This document shows, one piece after another, positions 1 through 13,681 of a DNA stretch of 20,072 nt. The position numbers and the translations under genes are program-made. Origin of the DNA: an uncultured Collinsella sp. (GTDB taxonomy: Bacteria; Actinomycetota; Coriobacteriia; Coriobacteriales; Coriobacteriaceae); assembly GCA_902489225.1 (NCBI GenBank), contig CABTZA010000013.1, positions 1 through 20,072 of the forward strand, read 5' to 3'. Position 1 is the stretch's first letter. Each line of letters begins with the position of its first letter. A model generated the notes under the pieces. The model was given only the letters and a program-made list of their open reading frames with translations. It did no database searches and was not told where the DNA came from.

Positions 1-19
1 AGAGCACTTAATGTGCTCT
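1..19. other. Small perfect hairpin at window edge
   Basis: AGAGCAC (1-7) and GTGCTCT (13-19) form a perfect 7-bp stem around the loop TTAAT. There is no real T-tract after it, only TTCG, so it is a weak candidate for the terminator of an operon upstream of the window. The rest of 20-113 holds nothing I can support. Confidence 0.35.
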
Positions 20-113
20 TCGTGCGAGCCAGGACTTGACCGAGCGAAAACCTTGCGCCTGGCCTTCGGCGACGCGTGCCGGATGGTGGAATTGTGTGCA
101 GCCAGGGTTTCCA

Positions 114-142
114 TTGACCGACGCCGGGGTCCCCGCCATAAT
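114..142 (+). promoter_or_regulatory. Sigma-70-type promoter of rplJ-rplL
   Basis: TTGACC (114-119) is separated by exactly 17 bases from CATAAT (137-142), close to the consensus TTGACA/TATAAT. Transcription would start near 149, just ahead of the L10 leader, which fits a leader-controlled ribosomal protein operon. Confidence 0.75.
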
Positions 143-160
143 ACTTTCGGTTCACGCACG

Positions 161-240
161 AATCCGCTGCCAGAGACAGCCGGTGCAAACGGGCATCGCC
201 CGCGAGCTTAATGGGATATCCCGCCAGCCGAGGTGGTCGA
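161..240 (+). promoter_or_regulatory. Ribosomal protein L10 leader
   Basis: The untranslated leader of rplJ contains the blocks I associate with the conserved L10 leader: CCAGAGACAGCCGG (170-183), CTTAATGGGAT (207-217) and CCGAGGTGG (228-236). In the known family this RNA binds the L10-L12 complex, so excess protein shuts off its own operon. An intrinsic terminator follows at once, suggesting control by premature termination. The family call is from memory of the motif. Confidence 0.7.
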
Positions 241-256
241 GTAGATATGTCTTCTC

Positions 257-293
257 GCCCCCGTCGCTCATGCAGCGCGGGGGCTTTCTTTTT
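257..293 (+). terminator. Attenuator-type terminator in the rplJ leader
   Basis: GCCCCCG (257-263) pairs with CGGGGGC (278-284), and an inner CGCT/AGCG stem (265-268 with 274-277) extends it. The T-rich tail TTTCTTTTT (285-293) follows. It lies between the L10 leader and the rplJ ribosome binding site, so it probably acts as a conditional attenuator, not as the end of an upstream unit. Confidence 0.75.
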
Positions 294-358
294 GGACATG
301 CCCCCGTCACGTCCTTGTGGCGGACCGTGCCCGGAAAGAATTCGAGGAGGTGTAATTC

Positions 359-880
359 ATGCCCCAGCAGTACAAAATCGACAAGGTTGCAGAGATCGAG
401 TCCCGTATCGCCGAGAACGCCGGTCTGTTCGTCGTCAACTACAACGGTCTGACGGTTAAGCAGGCTCAGGAGCTGCGTCATCAGCTTCGCGAGTGCGGCG
501 CCGAGATGAAGGTCTACAAGAACAACCTGGTCAAGATCGCTCTCAAGAACCAGGAGCAGCCCGAGCTCGACGAGATCCTCGCCGGCCCCGTCGCTTATGT
601 GTTCTACGAGTCCGAGCCGGTCGAGGCCGCTAAGGCCCTTAAGGACTTCTCCGCTAAGTCCAAGGGTGTCCTTGAGATCAAGGGCGGTATCTCCGACGGC
701 AAGGCCGTTTCCGCTGATGATGTTAAGGCTATCGCCGAGCTGCCCACCAAGGATCAGCTTCTCGGCCAGATCGCCGGTCTCATCTCCGGTTTCGCTCGCG
801 ACATCGCTGTCTGCGTCAACGGCGTTTCCTCTGGTCTCGCTCGTTCGATCCAGCAGGTCTCCGAGCAGAAGGCAGCCTAG
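359..880 (+). CDS. rplJ: 50S ribosomal protein L10
   Basis: This 173-residue protein is the base of the ribosomal stalk. Its N-terminal part binds 23S rRNA, and its C-terminal helix carries the L12 dimers that recruit translation GTPases. The sequence starts MPQQYKIDKVAEIESRI and contains the L10 blocks VVNYNGLTVKQAQELR and EMKVYKNNLVKIAL; its length is normal for the family. The ATG at 359 is chosen because AGGAGGTG (345-352) lies six bases upstream. It is first in the unit with rplL, behind an L10 leader and attenuator, so autogenous control is likely. Confidence 0.97.
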   Translation: MPQQYKIDKVAEIESRIAENAGLFVVNYNGLTVKQAQELRHQLRECGAEMKVYKNNLVKIALKNQEQPELDEILAGPVAYVFYESEPVEAAKALKDFSAKSKGVLEIKGGISDGKAVSADDVKAIAELPTKDQLLGQIAGLISGFARDIAVCVNGVSSGLARSIQQVSEQKAA

Positions 881-895
881 TTGCTGTTTTCACCC

Positions 896-964
896 GCGGC
901 GGCAACGCCGCACCCCTGGCGCATTCGCGCTGTGTTTTAACTGATCTCCGTGCACAGACACGGA
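896..964 (+). promoter_or_regulatory. Two hairpins in the rplJ-rplL spacer
   Basis: GCGGCG (896-901) and CGCCGC (906-911) form a perfect 6-bp stem capped by the GNRA-type tetraloop GCAA. TCCGTG (947-952) and CACGGA (959-964) form a second 6-bp stem ending just before the rplL ribosome binding site (AAAGGA, 970-975). Neither has a T-tract. They may stabilise or cut the transcript so that L12 is made in excess over L10; the function is inferred. Confidence 0.5.
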
Positions 965-982
965 AACCGAAAGGACTTAGAA

Positions 983-1360
983 ATGGCTAAGCTTACCACC
1001 GATGAGATCATCGATGCTCTTAAGGAAATGACCCTTCTCGAGGCTTCCGAGCTCGTCAAGGCTATCGAGGACACCTTCGGCGTTTCCGCCGCTGCTCCTG
1101 CCGCTGTTGTCGCCGCTCCCGCTGCTGGCGCTGCTGAGGCCGAGGAGAAGACCGAGTTTGACGTCGTGCTCGAGGGCTTCGGCGACAACAAGATCCAGGT
1201 CATCAAGGCCGTCCGTGAGCTCACCAACCTTGGCCTGAAGGAGGCCAAGGAGGTCGTCGAGGGCGCTCCCAAGGCTGTTCTCGAGGGTGCCAAGAAGGAG
1301 GACGCCGAGGCTGCCAAGGAGAAGCTCGAGGCTGCTGGCGCTGCTGTCACCCTCAAGTAA
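983..1360 (+). CDS. rplL: 50S ribosomal protein L7/L12
   Basis: This is the multicopy stalk protein that binds and stimulates EF-G, EF-Tu and IF2. The 125 residues show the standard layout: an N-terminal dimerisation region (about 1-33), an Ala/Pro-rich flexible hinge (about 34-52), and a compact C-terminal domain with KTEFDVVLEGFGDNKIQVIK and the conserved GLKEAKEVVE helix. The ATG at 983 is preferred over an in-frame upstream start at 950, because MAKLTTDEII is the family start and AAAGGA (970-975) is placed for it. A strong terminator closes the unit. Confidence 0.97.
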   Translation: MAKLTTDEIIDALKEMTLLEASELVKAIEDTFGVSAAAPAAVVAAPAAGAAEAEEKTEFDVVLEGFGDNKIQVIKAVRELTNLGLKEAKEVVEGAPKAVLEGAKKEDAEAAKEKLEAAGAAVTLK

Positions 1361-1388
1361 TCAGGCTTTCTCGCCAGATTTCTTTGCA

Positions 1389-1421
1389 GACGGGGTTCGC
1401 ATTGCGAGCCCCGTCTTTTTT
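1389..1421 (+). terminator. Intrinsic terminator after rplL
   Basis: A 12-bp stem (1389-1400 with 1404-1415, one G-T pair) has a three-base loop ATT and is followed by six T residues, then G and five more T. It separates rplJ-rplL from galU and rpoB. Confidence 0.92.
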
Positions 1422-1550
1422 GTTTTTCGGTCCCTCGACATCGGTTGCTCAAACTGCCATGTTCTGTGATTTGCGTCGTATCGGGCACCCTGCCGTTGGG
1501 CAATAAAATTGCACCATTCGAGCAATAATTTGCGTTGACCTGCTGAAGAA

Positions 1551-1578
1551 TTGTCTCTGCCTTGTAGCGACATATAGT
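1551..1578 (+). promoter_or_regulatory. Candidate galU promoter
   Basis: TTGTCT (1551-1556) is 16 bases from TATAGT (1573-1578), about 100 bases before the galU start. A better -35 match, TTGACC (1535-1540), has no good -10 at the right distance. The 255 bases between the rplL terminator and galU hold nothing else I can support. Confidence 0.4.
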
Positions 1579-1676
1579 TCCAGCGGTAAGATGCTTGGGT
1601 ATCGCAATTTGGTCTGCGGCCGCCGTGCCGCACGCACAGGGCGCATTCTGCGCCTGCGAAAGGATCTTTGAATAAC

Positions 1677-2585
1677 ATGAAGGCAATCATCCCCGCCGCC
1701 GGTCTTGGCACGCGTTTTCTGCCTGGCACCAAGTGCACGCCCAAAGAGATGCTGCCGGTGCTCGACAAGCCCGTCATTCAGTACGTCGTCGAGGAGGCGC
1801 TCGATCCCGAGGAGGTCGACGACGCCATCATCGTTACTTCTCCCGGTAAGCCCGAGCTGCTGAACTACTTCCAGCCCGACCGTTCGCTCGAGAACCTGCT
1901 GCGCGAGCGCGGTAAGGACGCCTACGCCGACGCTGTCGCCCATGCGGGCGGTATGCCGGTCGACTTCCGTTATCAGTACGAGCCCAAGGGCCTCGGTCAC
2001 GCCATTCGCTCTGCTGCCGACGCTGTGGCAGGGGAGAACTTCCTGGTTCTTCTGGGCGACTACGTTGTGCCCAACCGCGACATCTGCGACAAGATGCTCG
2101 CCGTTTCCAAGGAGCACGGTGGCGCTTCGGTTATCGCCGTTGCCGCGTGCGCTCCCGAGGAGGTCAGCCGCTACGGCGTGATCGCCGGCGAGCGCGTGGG
2201 TTCGCTCGAGGGCGCCGAGGACGTTGCCGATGGCGAGCCGGGCGCTGTCTGGCGCATCGGCGGTCTGGTCGAGAAGCCTGCTCCCGAGGCGGCTCCGTCC
2301 AACCTGTACATCGTCGGTCGCTACCTGCTGAGCCCGCTGGTCATGGACCTGCTGGCCGATCAGCAGGCCGGTAAGGGCGGCGAGATCCAGCTGACCGACG
2401 CCATGGCACGTTCGCTCGATCGCGAGGCCATGTACGCTGTCGTCATCGACCCGCTGTCGGGCTACGATACCGGTACCCCGTCTGGCTGGATGGCCACCAA
2501 CGCTCTCATGGCTGCAAACGATCCTCGCTTTGCCGGCGCCTTCTGGGACGCCATTGACGAGCGCGGCGGTTTGATGCGCAAATAA
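1677..2585 (+). CDS. galU: UTP-glucose-1-phosphate uridylyltransferase
   Basis: GalU makes UDP-glucose from UTP and glucose-1-phosphate in the cytoplasm, feeding glycolipid, capsule and cell-wall glycan synthesis. The 302 residues start MKAIIPAAGLGTRFLPGTK, the nucleotide-binding signature of sugar-phosphate nucleotidyltransferases, followed by PKEMLPVLDKPVIQYVVEEA, LLGDYV, GLVEKP and GGEIQLTDAM. All are typical of GalU. An in-frame TTG at 1668 is only three bases after the AAGGA site (1660-1664), so the ATG at 1677 is preferred despite a 12-base spacing. The gene stands alone between two terminators, splitting rplL from rpoB. Confidence 0.95.
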   Translation: MKAIIPAAGLGTRFLPGTKCTPKEMLPVLDKPVIQYVVEEALDPEEVDDAIIVTSPGKPELLNYFQPDRSLENLLRERGKDAYADAVAHAGGMPVDFRYQYEPKGLGHAIRSAADAVAGENFLVLLGDYVVPNRDICDKMLAVSKEHGGASVIAVAACAPEEVSRYGVIAGERVGSLEGAEDVADGEPGAVWRIGGLVEKPAPEAAPSNLYIVGRYLLSPLVMDLLADQQAGKGGEIQLTDAMARSLDREAMYAVVIDPLSGYDTGTPSGWMATNALMAANDPRFAGAFWDAIDERGGLMRK

Positions 2586-2605
2586 GCCTTTGGGCATCGA
2601 CATTT

Positions 2606-2638
2606 ACGGGTGCGGACTTCGGTTCGCACCCGTTTTTT
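2606..2638 (+). terminator. Intrinsic terminator after galU with UUCG loop
   Basis: ACGGGTGCG (2606-2614) pairs with CGCACCCGT (2625-2633). The stem continues through GAC/GTT to a C(TTCG)G tetraloop (2618-2621), an exceptionally stable RNA cap. Six T residues run from 2633 to 2638. Confidence 0.92.
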
Positions 2639-2771
2639 ATAAGAGCTGCGTTTGCTGGCTCTCTGTTCACAGAAAATATATGAACAGGTGTTCGATACAC
2701 ACCCATTTACCTGCGCATCCTCTGTCGAAAAACTTTGCTACTCCAAAAACTCAATCGCGTCAAGGCTTTTC

Positions 2772-2799
2772 TTGCTCAACGGTCGGTACCTGATAAACT
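2772..2799 (+). promoter_or_regulatory. Promoter of rpoB-rpoC with extended -10
   Basis: TTGCTC (2772-2777) is 16 bases from TAAACT (2794-2799), and TG-A (2791-2793) directly precedes the -10, giving an extended -10 element. It lies about 75 bases before the rpoB start and after the galU terminator, so rpoBC appears to be transcribed separately from rplJL. Confidence 0.6.
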
Positions 2800-2872
2800 A
2801 TTAGGTTGCGATAACTGGCGAAGCTATGCCTCGCCAACCCACCGAGCATTTCCGTGAAGGAGGAAAAACCTG

Positions 2873-6364
<3,492 letters not shown>

Positions 6365-6370
6365 TTGACT

Positions 6371-10846
<4,476 letters not shown>

Positions 10847-10852
10847 CTAGTT

Positions 10853-10874
10853 CCGCCGTTCTAACGAACGGCGG
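10853..10874 (+). other. Perfect 9-bp hairpin just after rpoC
   Basis: CCGCCGTTC (10853-10861) and GAACGGCGG (10866-10874) pair perfectly around the loop TAAC, six bases after the stop codon. There is no T-tract, so it is more likely a 3-prime-end stabilising or pausing hairpin than a terminator by itself. Confidence 0.6.
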
Positions 10875-10890
10875 CGACCTCCGTCGCTGC

Positions 10891-10990
10891 GCGGCCCCCA
10901 GAGCTACAATCTGTCATTCAAAAGGCAGGGCATGACCAGAAGGTCAATGCCCTGCCTTTTTCATGCCACCTTGTACGCTCTGGGGGCCGC
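10891..10990. repeat. Long inverted repeat enclosing the rpoC terminator
   Basis: GCGGCCCCCAGAGC (10891-10904) and GCTCTGGGGGCCGC (10977-10990) are perfect reverse complements of 14 bases. TACAA (10905-10909) and TTGTA (10971-10975) extend the pairing to 19 bp with one bulged C at 10976. The arms enclose the terminator hairpin at 10920-10961, so the transcript could fold into a nested two-level structure. Confidence 0.75.
10920..10961 (+). terminator. Terminator of rpoB-rpoC, probably bidirectional
   Basis: AAAAGGCAGGGCATGACC (10920-10937) pairs with 10942-10960 around the loop AGAA, with a single bulged A at 10946. The stem is followed by T residues, and A residues lead it on the other side, so it could stop transcription from both directions. 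Confidence 0.9.
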
Positions 10991-11031
10991 TCGCTTGCGT
11001 ATGCTCAACCTGTTGCGTTCCGTTGATCCCT

Positions 11032-11071
11032 TGCCAAAAAGGGACGGATTAATTTTGGTAGGTTTTTCCTG
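11032..11071 (+). repeat. Dispersed repeat, copy A
   Basis: A 40-base stretch starting TGCCAAAAAGGGAC and holding TTAATTTTGGT matches copy B at 12972-13011 in reverse orientation at 35 of 40 positions. It ends nine bases before the sigma-factor promoter. A short frame across it (10932-11138) shares the peptide LPKRDxLILVGF with a frame across copy B, but this reflects the repeat DNA and not a gene. Confidence 0.7.
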
Positions 11072-11079
11072 CTTGAATT

Positions 11080-11108
11080 TGAAACATTTAGTCCGGCAAG
11101 AGCGTATC
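11080..11108 (+). promoter_or_regulatory. ECF-type promoter of the sigma-factor gene
   Basis: TGAAAC (11080-11085) is 17 bases from CGTATC (11103-11108), closely matching the sigma-W-like ECF pattern TGAAAC - 16/17 - CGTA. It is about 50 bases before the ATG of the ECF sigma gene, as expected for a factor that drives its own transcription. The match is read from the sequence; autoregulation is inferred. Confidence 0.6.
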
Positions 11109-11156
11109 TATGGTGAGGGCCTCATCGAGAACCATTAACGTCACCGGGAGGTGATT

Positions 11157-11675
11157 ATGGAAGAACAAGCTTTTAGACAGGCGGTCGAGGACCACCGGGA
11201 TGTCGTGTTCCGAATCGCTTTGACGTACCTGCGCGATCGCGCCGACGCCGACGATGTCGCTCAAGACGTCTTTCTAAAGTTACTCAAAAGCGATACGCAT
11301 TTTGAAAGCTGGGAACATCTTCGTCGATGGCTTATCCGGGTCACGATCAATGAATGCAAATCGCTCTTTCGAAAGCTATGGAGGCGTGTGGAGGATATTG
11401 AGAACCTGGCCGATTCGCTTTCGACGGCGCAGGATGAGACCAAGGCCGTCCTATTAGACGTCATGCGGCTTCCGGAACGATTCCGTATCCCCATCGTGCT
11501 CTATTACTATCTGGGCTTTTCGACCTCAGAGATTGCCGAGTTATTGCATGTGCCAGCCGCGACCGTTCGAACGCGTTTGGCTCGCGGTAGATCGAAGCTC
11601 AAGTTCATCCTAGAGGAGGGCGACCGTGAAATCCAACCAAATCAAGCAGGCCTTCGAGTCCGTCCAAGCCGATAG
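11157..11675 (+). CDS. ECF-family RNA polymerase sigma factor
   Basis: This 172-residue protein has the two-domain layout of extracytoplasmic-function sigma factors. Region 2 (about 5-75) contains ALTYLRDRADADDVAQDVFL, which binds core polymerase and the -10. Region 4 (about 103-150) contains LPERFRIPIVLYYYLGFS followed by the helix-turn-helix SEIAELLHVPAATVRTRLAR, which reads the -35. The ATG at 11157 is used because GGGAGG (11146-11151) sits five bases upstream; a GTG at 11151 overlaps that site. Its last 50 bases overlap the next gene, a probable membrane anti-sigma. Region 3 is absent, as is normal for the group. Target genes and the inducing signal are unknown. Confidence 0.93.
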   Translation: MEEQAFRQAVEDHRDVVFRIALTYLRDRADADDVAQDVFLKLLKSDTHFESWEHLRRWLIRVTINECKSLFRKLWRRVEDIENLADSLSTAQDETKAVLLDVMRLPERFRIPIVLYYYLGFSTSEIAELLHVPAATVRTRLARGRSKLKFILEEGDREIQPNQAGLRVRPSR

Positions 11676-12702
11676 CGATCTTGCTGACCGTGTTCTTTAT
11701 GCCGCTGCTGGTGAGCCGCTTCGCCGAAAGGGTCACGCGAAGCCTCTGTATGTTGCCGTGATCGGATGCCTTGCCGGAGTGCTGGCGACCGGAGGGGTCG
11801 CCTACGCCGTCGTCAATTCCAGCTATTTTGCCTCTGCCTGGGGAAACCACGGCAACGGGGATTCCATTACCTGGACCAACGGCGGCTCATCGGGAACTAA
11901 ATATACCTACACCAGAGAGTTTGGCGATGGCATCGCGCCCCAAAGCCTGGAAGGCGCAGTCCAGGAGGTTAATCTGTCCGTCGAGGGCAACGGCTATACG
12001 CTTGATATCCATGAGATGGCAATCGACCAAAACGGCTGCGGAGCCGTGACGTTTACGTTGTCCAATCCAAATGGAGTTAACTACTACAAGCCAGCAGCAG
12101 AGATTGGCGAACTTGTTCTCTATGGTGAAGAAGAGCAGGGCATCGGCACGCCCGATATGAAGTTCGGCGAGGAATGGCCTGACACGCGCAGCACAATTGA
12201 TAAGGACACATCAAGCGATACTGTCATTAATGGCACGATGTACTTTGCCGCTATGGATCGCGAGCGAGATTTGCAACATGCTGTCACCTGGAATATCCAC
12301 TGGACCGAGGGTGAAGGTGAGAGTGCGAGGCGGTTTGAGGCGTCGACACCCGAGTTCAATATTGGAGCGTACGTCGATACAAAGGAACTCCGCTCCGGTG
12401 ACTCGCCTCTTGAGATTAGCCCGTTTTCCATCCAGACGCACATCGATGATTTGGGCTATGAAGCAGTTGATAATAAGCTGACCGTCAGCTACAAGGATGG
12501 ATCGGAGCAGATTATCGAAGATGACGACGCAGGGGTGTTCAACTTATATTTTTCTTATGGGCGCAATAGCGGAGAGAACATCTGGGTGCCAACGAAGTTG
12601 ATTGATGTCGATCAAGTTGTCTCGGTAACCCTTGAAATTGTGAGGTATACATCAACAGGGGAGACCGAAACGAAAGAGCCCTTTACCATCGTCTATTCGT
12701 AA
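11626..12702 (+). CDS. Single-pass membrane protein, probable anti-sigma factor
   Basis: This 358-residue protein has a short charged N-terminal segment (1-40, cytoplasmic if the topology is typical), one hydrophobic membrane helix (about 41-63, LYVAVIGCLAGVLATGGVAY) and a large, acidic outer domain. The outer part is rich in beta-type sequence and resembles, in general character, ectodomains of DUF4179-like anti-sigma proteins; I cannot name its family with certainty. GTG at 11626 follows GAGGAGGG (11613-11620) and overlaps the sigma gene by 50 bases, implying translational coupling. That arrangement is the main evidence for anti-sigma function. No zinc-binding HxxxCxxC motif is present, so it is not a ZAS-type anti-sigma. 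Codon use is less GC-biased than in its neighbours. Confidence 0.75.
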   Translation: MKSNQIKQAFESVQADSDLADRVLYAAAGEPLRRKGHAKPLYVAVIGCLAGVLATGGVAYAVVNSSYFASAWGNHGNGDSITWTNGGSSGTKYTYTREFGDGIAPQSLEGAVQEVNLSVEGNGYTLDIHEMAIDQNGCGAVTFTLSNPNGVNYYKPAAEIGELVLYGEEEQGIGTPDMKFGEEWPDTRSTIDKDTSSDTVINGTMYFAAMDRERDLQHAVTWNIHWTEGEGESARRFEASTPEFNIGAYVDTKELRSGDSPLEISPFSIQTHIDDLGYEAVDNKLTVSYKDGSEQIIEDDDAGVFNLYFSYGRNSGENIWVPTKLIDVDQVVSVTLEIVRYTSTGETETKEPFTIVYS

Positions 12703-12709
12703 GATTTGG

Positions 12710-12742
12710 GGCCGCTTCCTACTAGGGGAAGCGGCCTATTTT
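12710..12742 (+). terminator. Terminator of the sigma/anti-sigma operon
   Basis: GGCCGCTTCC (12710-12719) and GGAAGCGGCC (12727-12736) form a perfect 10-bp stem with a short T-rich tail (TATTTT, 12737-12742). It closes the two-gene unit. Confidence 0.85.
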
Positions 12743-12785
12743 GCGAAACATGGATGGTTGGATCGGGCGCTATTCATCTGGTCAT

Positions 12786-12910
12786 CGGAAGTGCGGTGAA
12801 AAACTCAGAACCGTTAAGCACACCTAAAATTTGACCCACTGCTGAGCTGCGGTTTTGTCGTTAAATATGCCGGTCTGCTTGGAGGTTTGCGAATTTTCTC
12901 CGCACTTCCG
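12786..12910. mobile_element. MITE-like palindromic element
   Basis: CGGAAGTGCGGTGAAAA (12786-12802) and TTTTCTCCGCACTTCCG (12894-12910) are inverted repeats matching at 16 of 17 positions and bound a 125-base non-coding segment. The interior is more AT-rich than nearby genes and has no credible reading frame. No clear target-site duplication is visible, so a MITE is a hypothesis; a large regulatory stem is the alternative. Confidence 0.5.
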
Positions 12911-12971
12911 AAAACGTCGTCGATCTAGATGCTGCAAAAAGATACTGACTACAGTAATCGGCCACGTTTCC

Positions 12972-13011
12972 CAGATAAAACCGACCAAAATTAACCTGTC
13001 CCTTTTTGGCA
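12972..13011 (-). repeat. Dispersed repeat, copy B
   Basis: Read on the minus strand, this segment matches copy A (11032-11071) at 35 of 40 positions. The two copies face each other and enclose the sigma/anti-sigma genes and the MITE-like element. Copy A looks like the shorter or more decayed one, because the hairpin near copy B (13034-13056) has no counterpart beside it. Confidence 0.7.
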
Positions 13012-13033
13012 GGGAACGTTGCCCCGACGTGCG

Positions 13034-13056
13034 CACAGAAGGGGATTCCTTTTGTG
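13034..13056. repeat. Hairpin next to repeat copy B
   Basis: CACAGAAGG (13034-13042) and CCTTTTGTG (13048-13056) pair over 9 bp with one G-T, around GGATT. It may be the outer end of the same repeat family as copy B. The bases 13057-13108 hold nothing else I can support. Confidence 0.4.
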
Positions 13057-13108
13057 TAGGCTTTGCGGAAATGTGCTCATTTTGGGATACGCCCGGCGGC
13101 GTGGTCTG

Positions 13109-13137
13109 TTGACGGCACAGCTAACGGCACGTATCCT
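13109..13137 (+). promoter_or_regulatory. Promoter of the rpsL operon
   Basis: TTGACG (13109-13114) is 17 bases from TATCCT (13132-13137). It is about 94 bases before the rpsL start, leaving a leader of about 85 bases, and is the best sigma-70 match in the intergenic region. Confidence 0.75.
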
Positions 13138-13156
13138 ATCGAACTGCGTGTTTCGT

Positions 13157-13174
13157 AGGGGGATGCTGACCCCT
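13157..13174 (+). promoter_or_regulatory. Leader hairpin before rpsL
   Basis: AGGGG (13157-13161) and CCCCT (13170-13174) form a 5-bp GC-rich stem with an 8-base loop inside the predicted rpsL leader. It could be part of an autoregulatory leader, but I recognise no named family. Confidence 0.3.
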
Positions 13175-13230
13175 CGATTCAAGCCGTTGCACTTTACAGA
13201 AAGCTGGAATCATTCGAGAAGGAGTACGCT

Positions 13231-13608
13231 TTGCCTACTATTAACCAGCTGGTTCGCCAGGGCCGTCGTTCCGTGCCCAAGAAGTCCAAGAACGCTGCTC
13301 TGCAGCACAACTCCCAGAAGCGCGGCGTGTGCACCCGCGTCTTCACCACGAGCCCCAAGAAGCCGAACTCGGCTCTTCGTAAGGTTGCCCGTGTTCGCCT
13401 TGTCAACGGCATCGAAGTTACTGCTTACATCCCGGGTGAGGGCCACAACCTGCAGGAGCACTCCATCGTGCTCGTCCGCGGCGGTCGTGTCCGCGACCTC
13501 CCTGGTGTCCGTTATCACGTCATCCGTGGCGCCTACGACGCTGCTCCGGTCCAGAACCGTATGCAGGCCCGTTCCAAGTACGGTGCTAAGCGCCCCAAGG
13601 CTAAATAA
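13231..13608 (+). CDS. rpsL: 30S ribosomal protein S12
   Basis: S12 lies in the decoding centre and controls accuracy. The 125 residues contain QKRGVCTRVFTTSPKKPNSA, EGHNLQEHSIVLVRGGRV and ARSKYGAKRPKAK, all canonical. TTG at 13231 is the start: MPTINQLVRQG is the family N-terminus and AGAAGGAG (13217-13224) is six bases upstream. K43, the main streptomycin-resistance position, is wild type. Position 88 is Arg (RGGRVRDLPG), where E. coli and M. tuberculosis have Lys, and K88R is a known resistance substitution. It is first in the rpsL-rpsG-fusA-rpsJ unit. Confidence 0.98.
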   Translation: MPTINQLVRQGRRSVPKKSKNAALQHNSQKRGVCTRVFTTSPKKPNSALRKVARVRLVNGIEVTAYIPGEGHNLQEHSIVLVRGGRVRDLPGVRYHVIRGAYDAAPVQNRMQARSKYGAKRPKAK

Positions 13609-13681
13609 GCCAGATAACGTTTTGATACTTTCGCCGTGTGCCGCCTAAGCGCCGCACGGTAGACACTTAAGGAGATTTCAC

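Noticed and set aside
1535..1563. TTGACC at 1535 as the galU -35 element
   Set aside because: The hexamer is good, but 16-18 bases downstream there is no acceptable -10 box.
6365..6370. TTG at 6365 as the rpoC start
   Set aside because: It is only three bases after the AAGGAG site; the GTG at 6371 has a nine-base spacing and the expected N-terminus.
10882..10910. TACAAT at 10905-10910 as a -10 box for the sigma operon
   Set aside because: There is no -35 match upstream, it is part of the inverted-repeat arm, and a terminator follows at once.
10932..11138. A possible 68-residue protein after rpoC
   Set aside because: It begins inside the terminator, runs through the inverted repeat and repeat copy A, and lacks a ribosome binding site; the shared peptide reflects the repeat.
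12824..13112. Small frames on both strands between the anti-sigma gene and rpsL
   Set aside because: They overlap the MITE-like element and repeat copy B, have no ribosome binding site and no recognisable domain.
13633..13660. S7 autoregulatory site between rpsL and rpsG
   Set aside because: Only a 5-bp outer pairing is visible; it does not resemble the E. coli str spacer structure.
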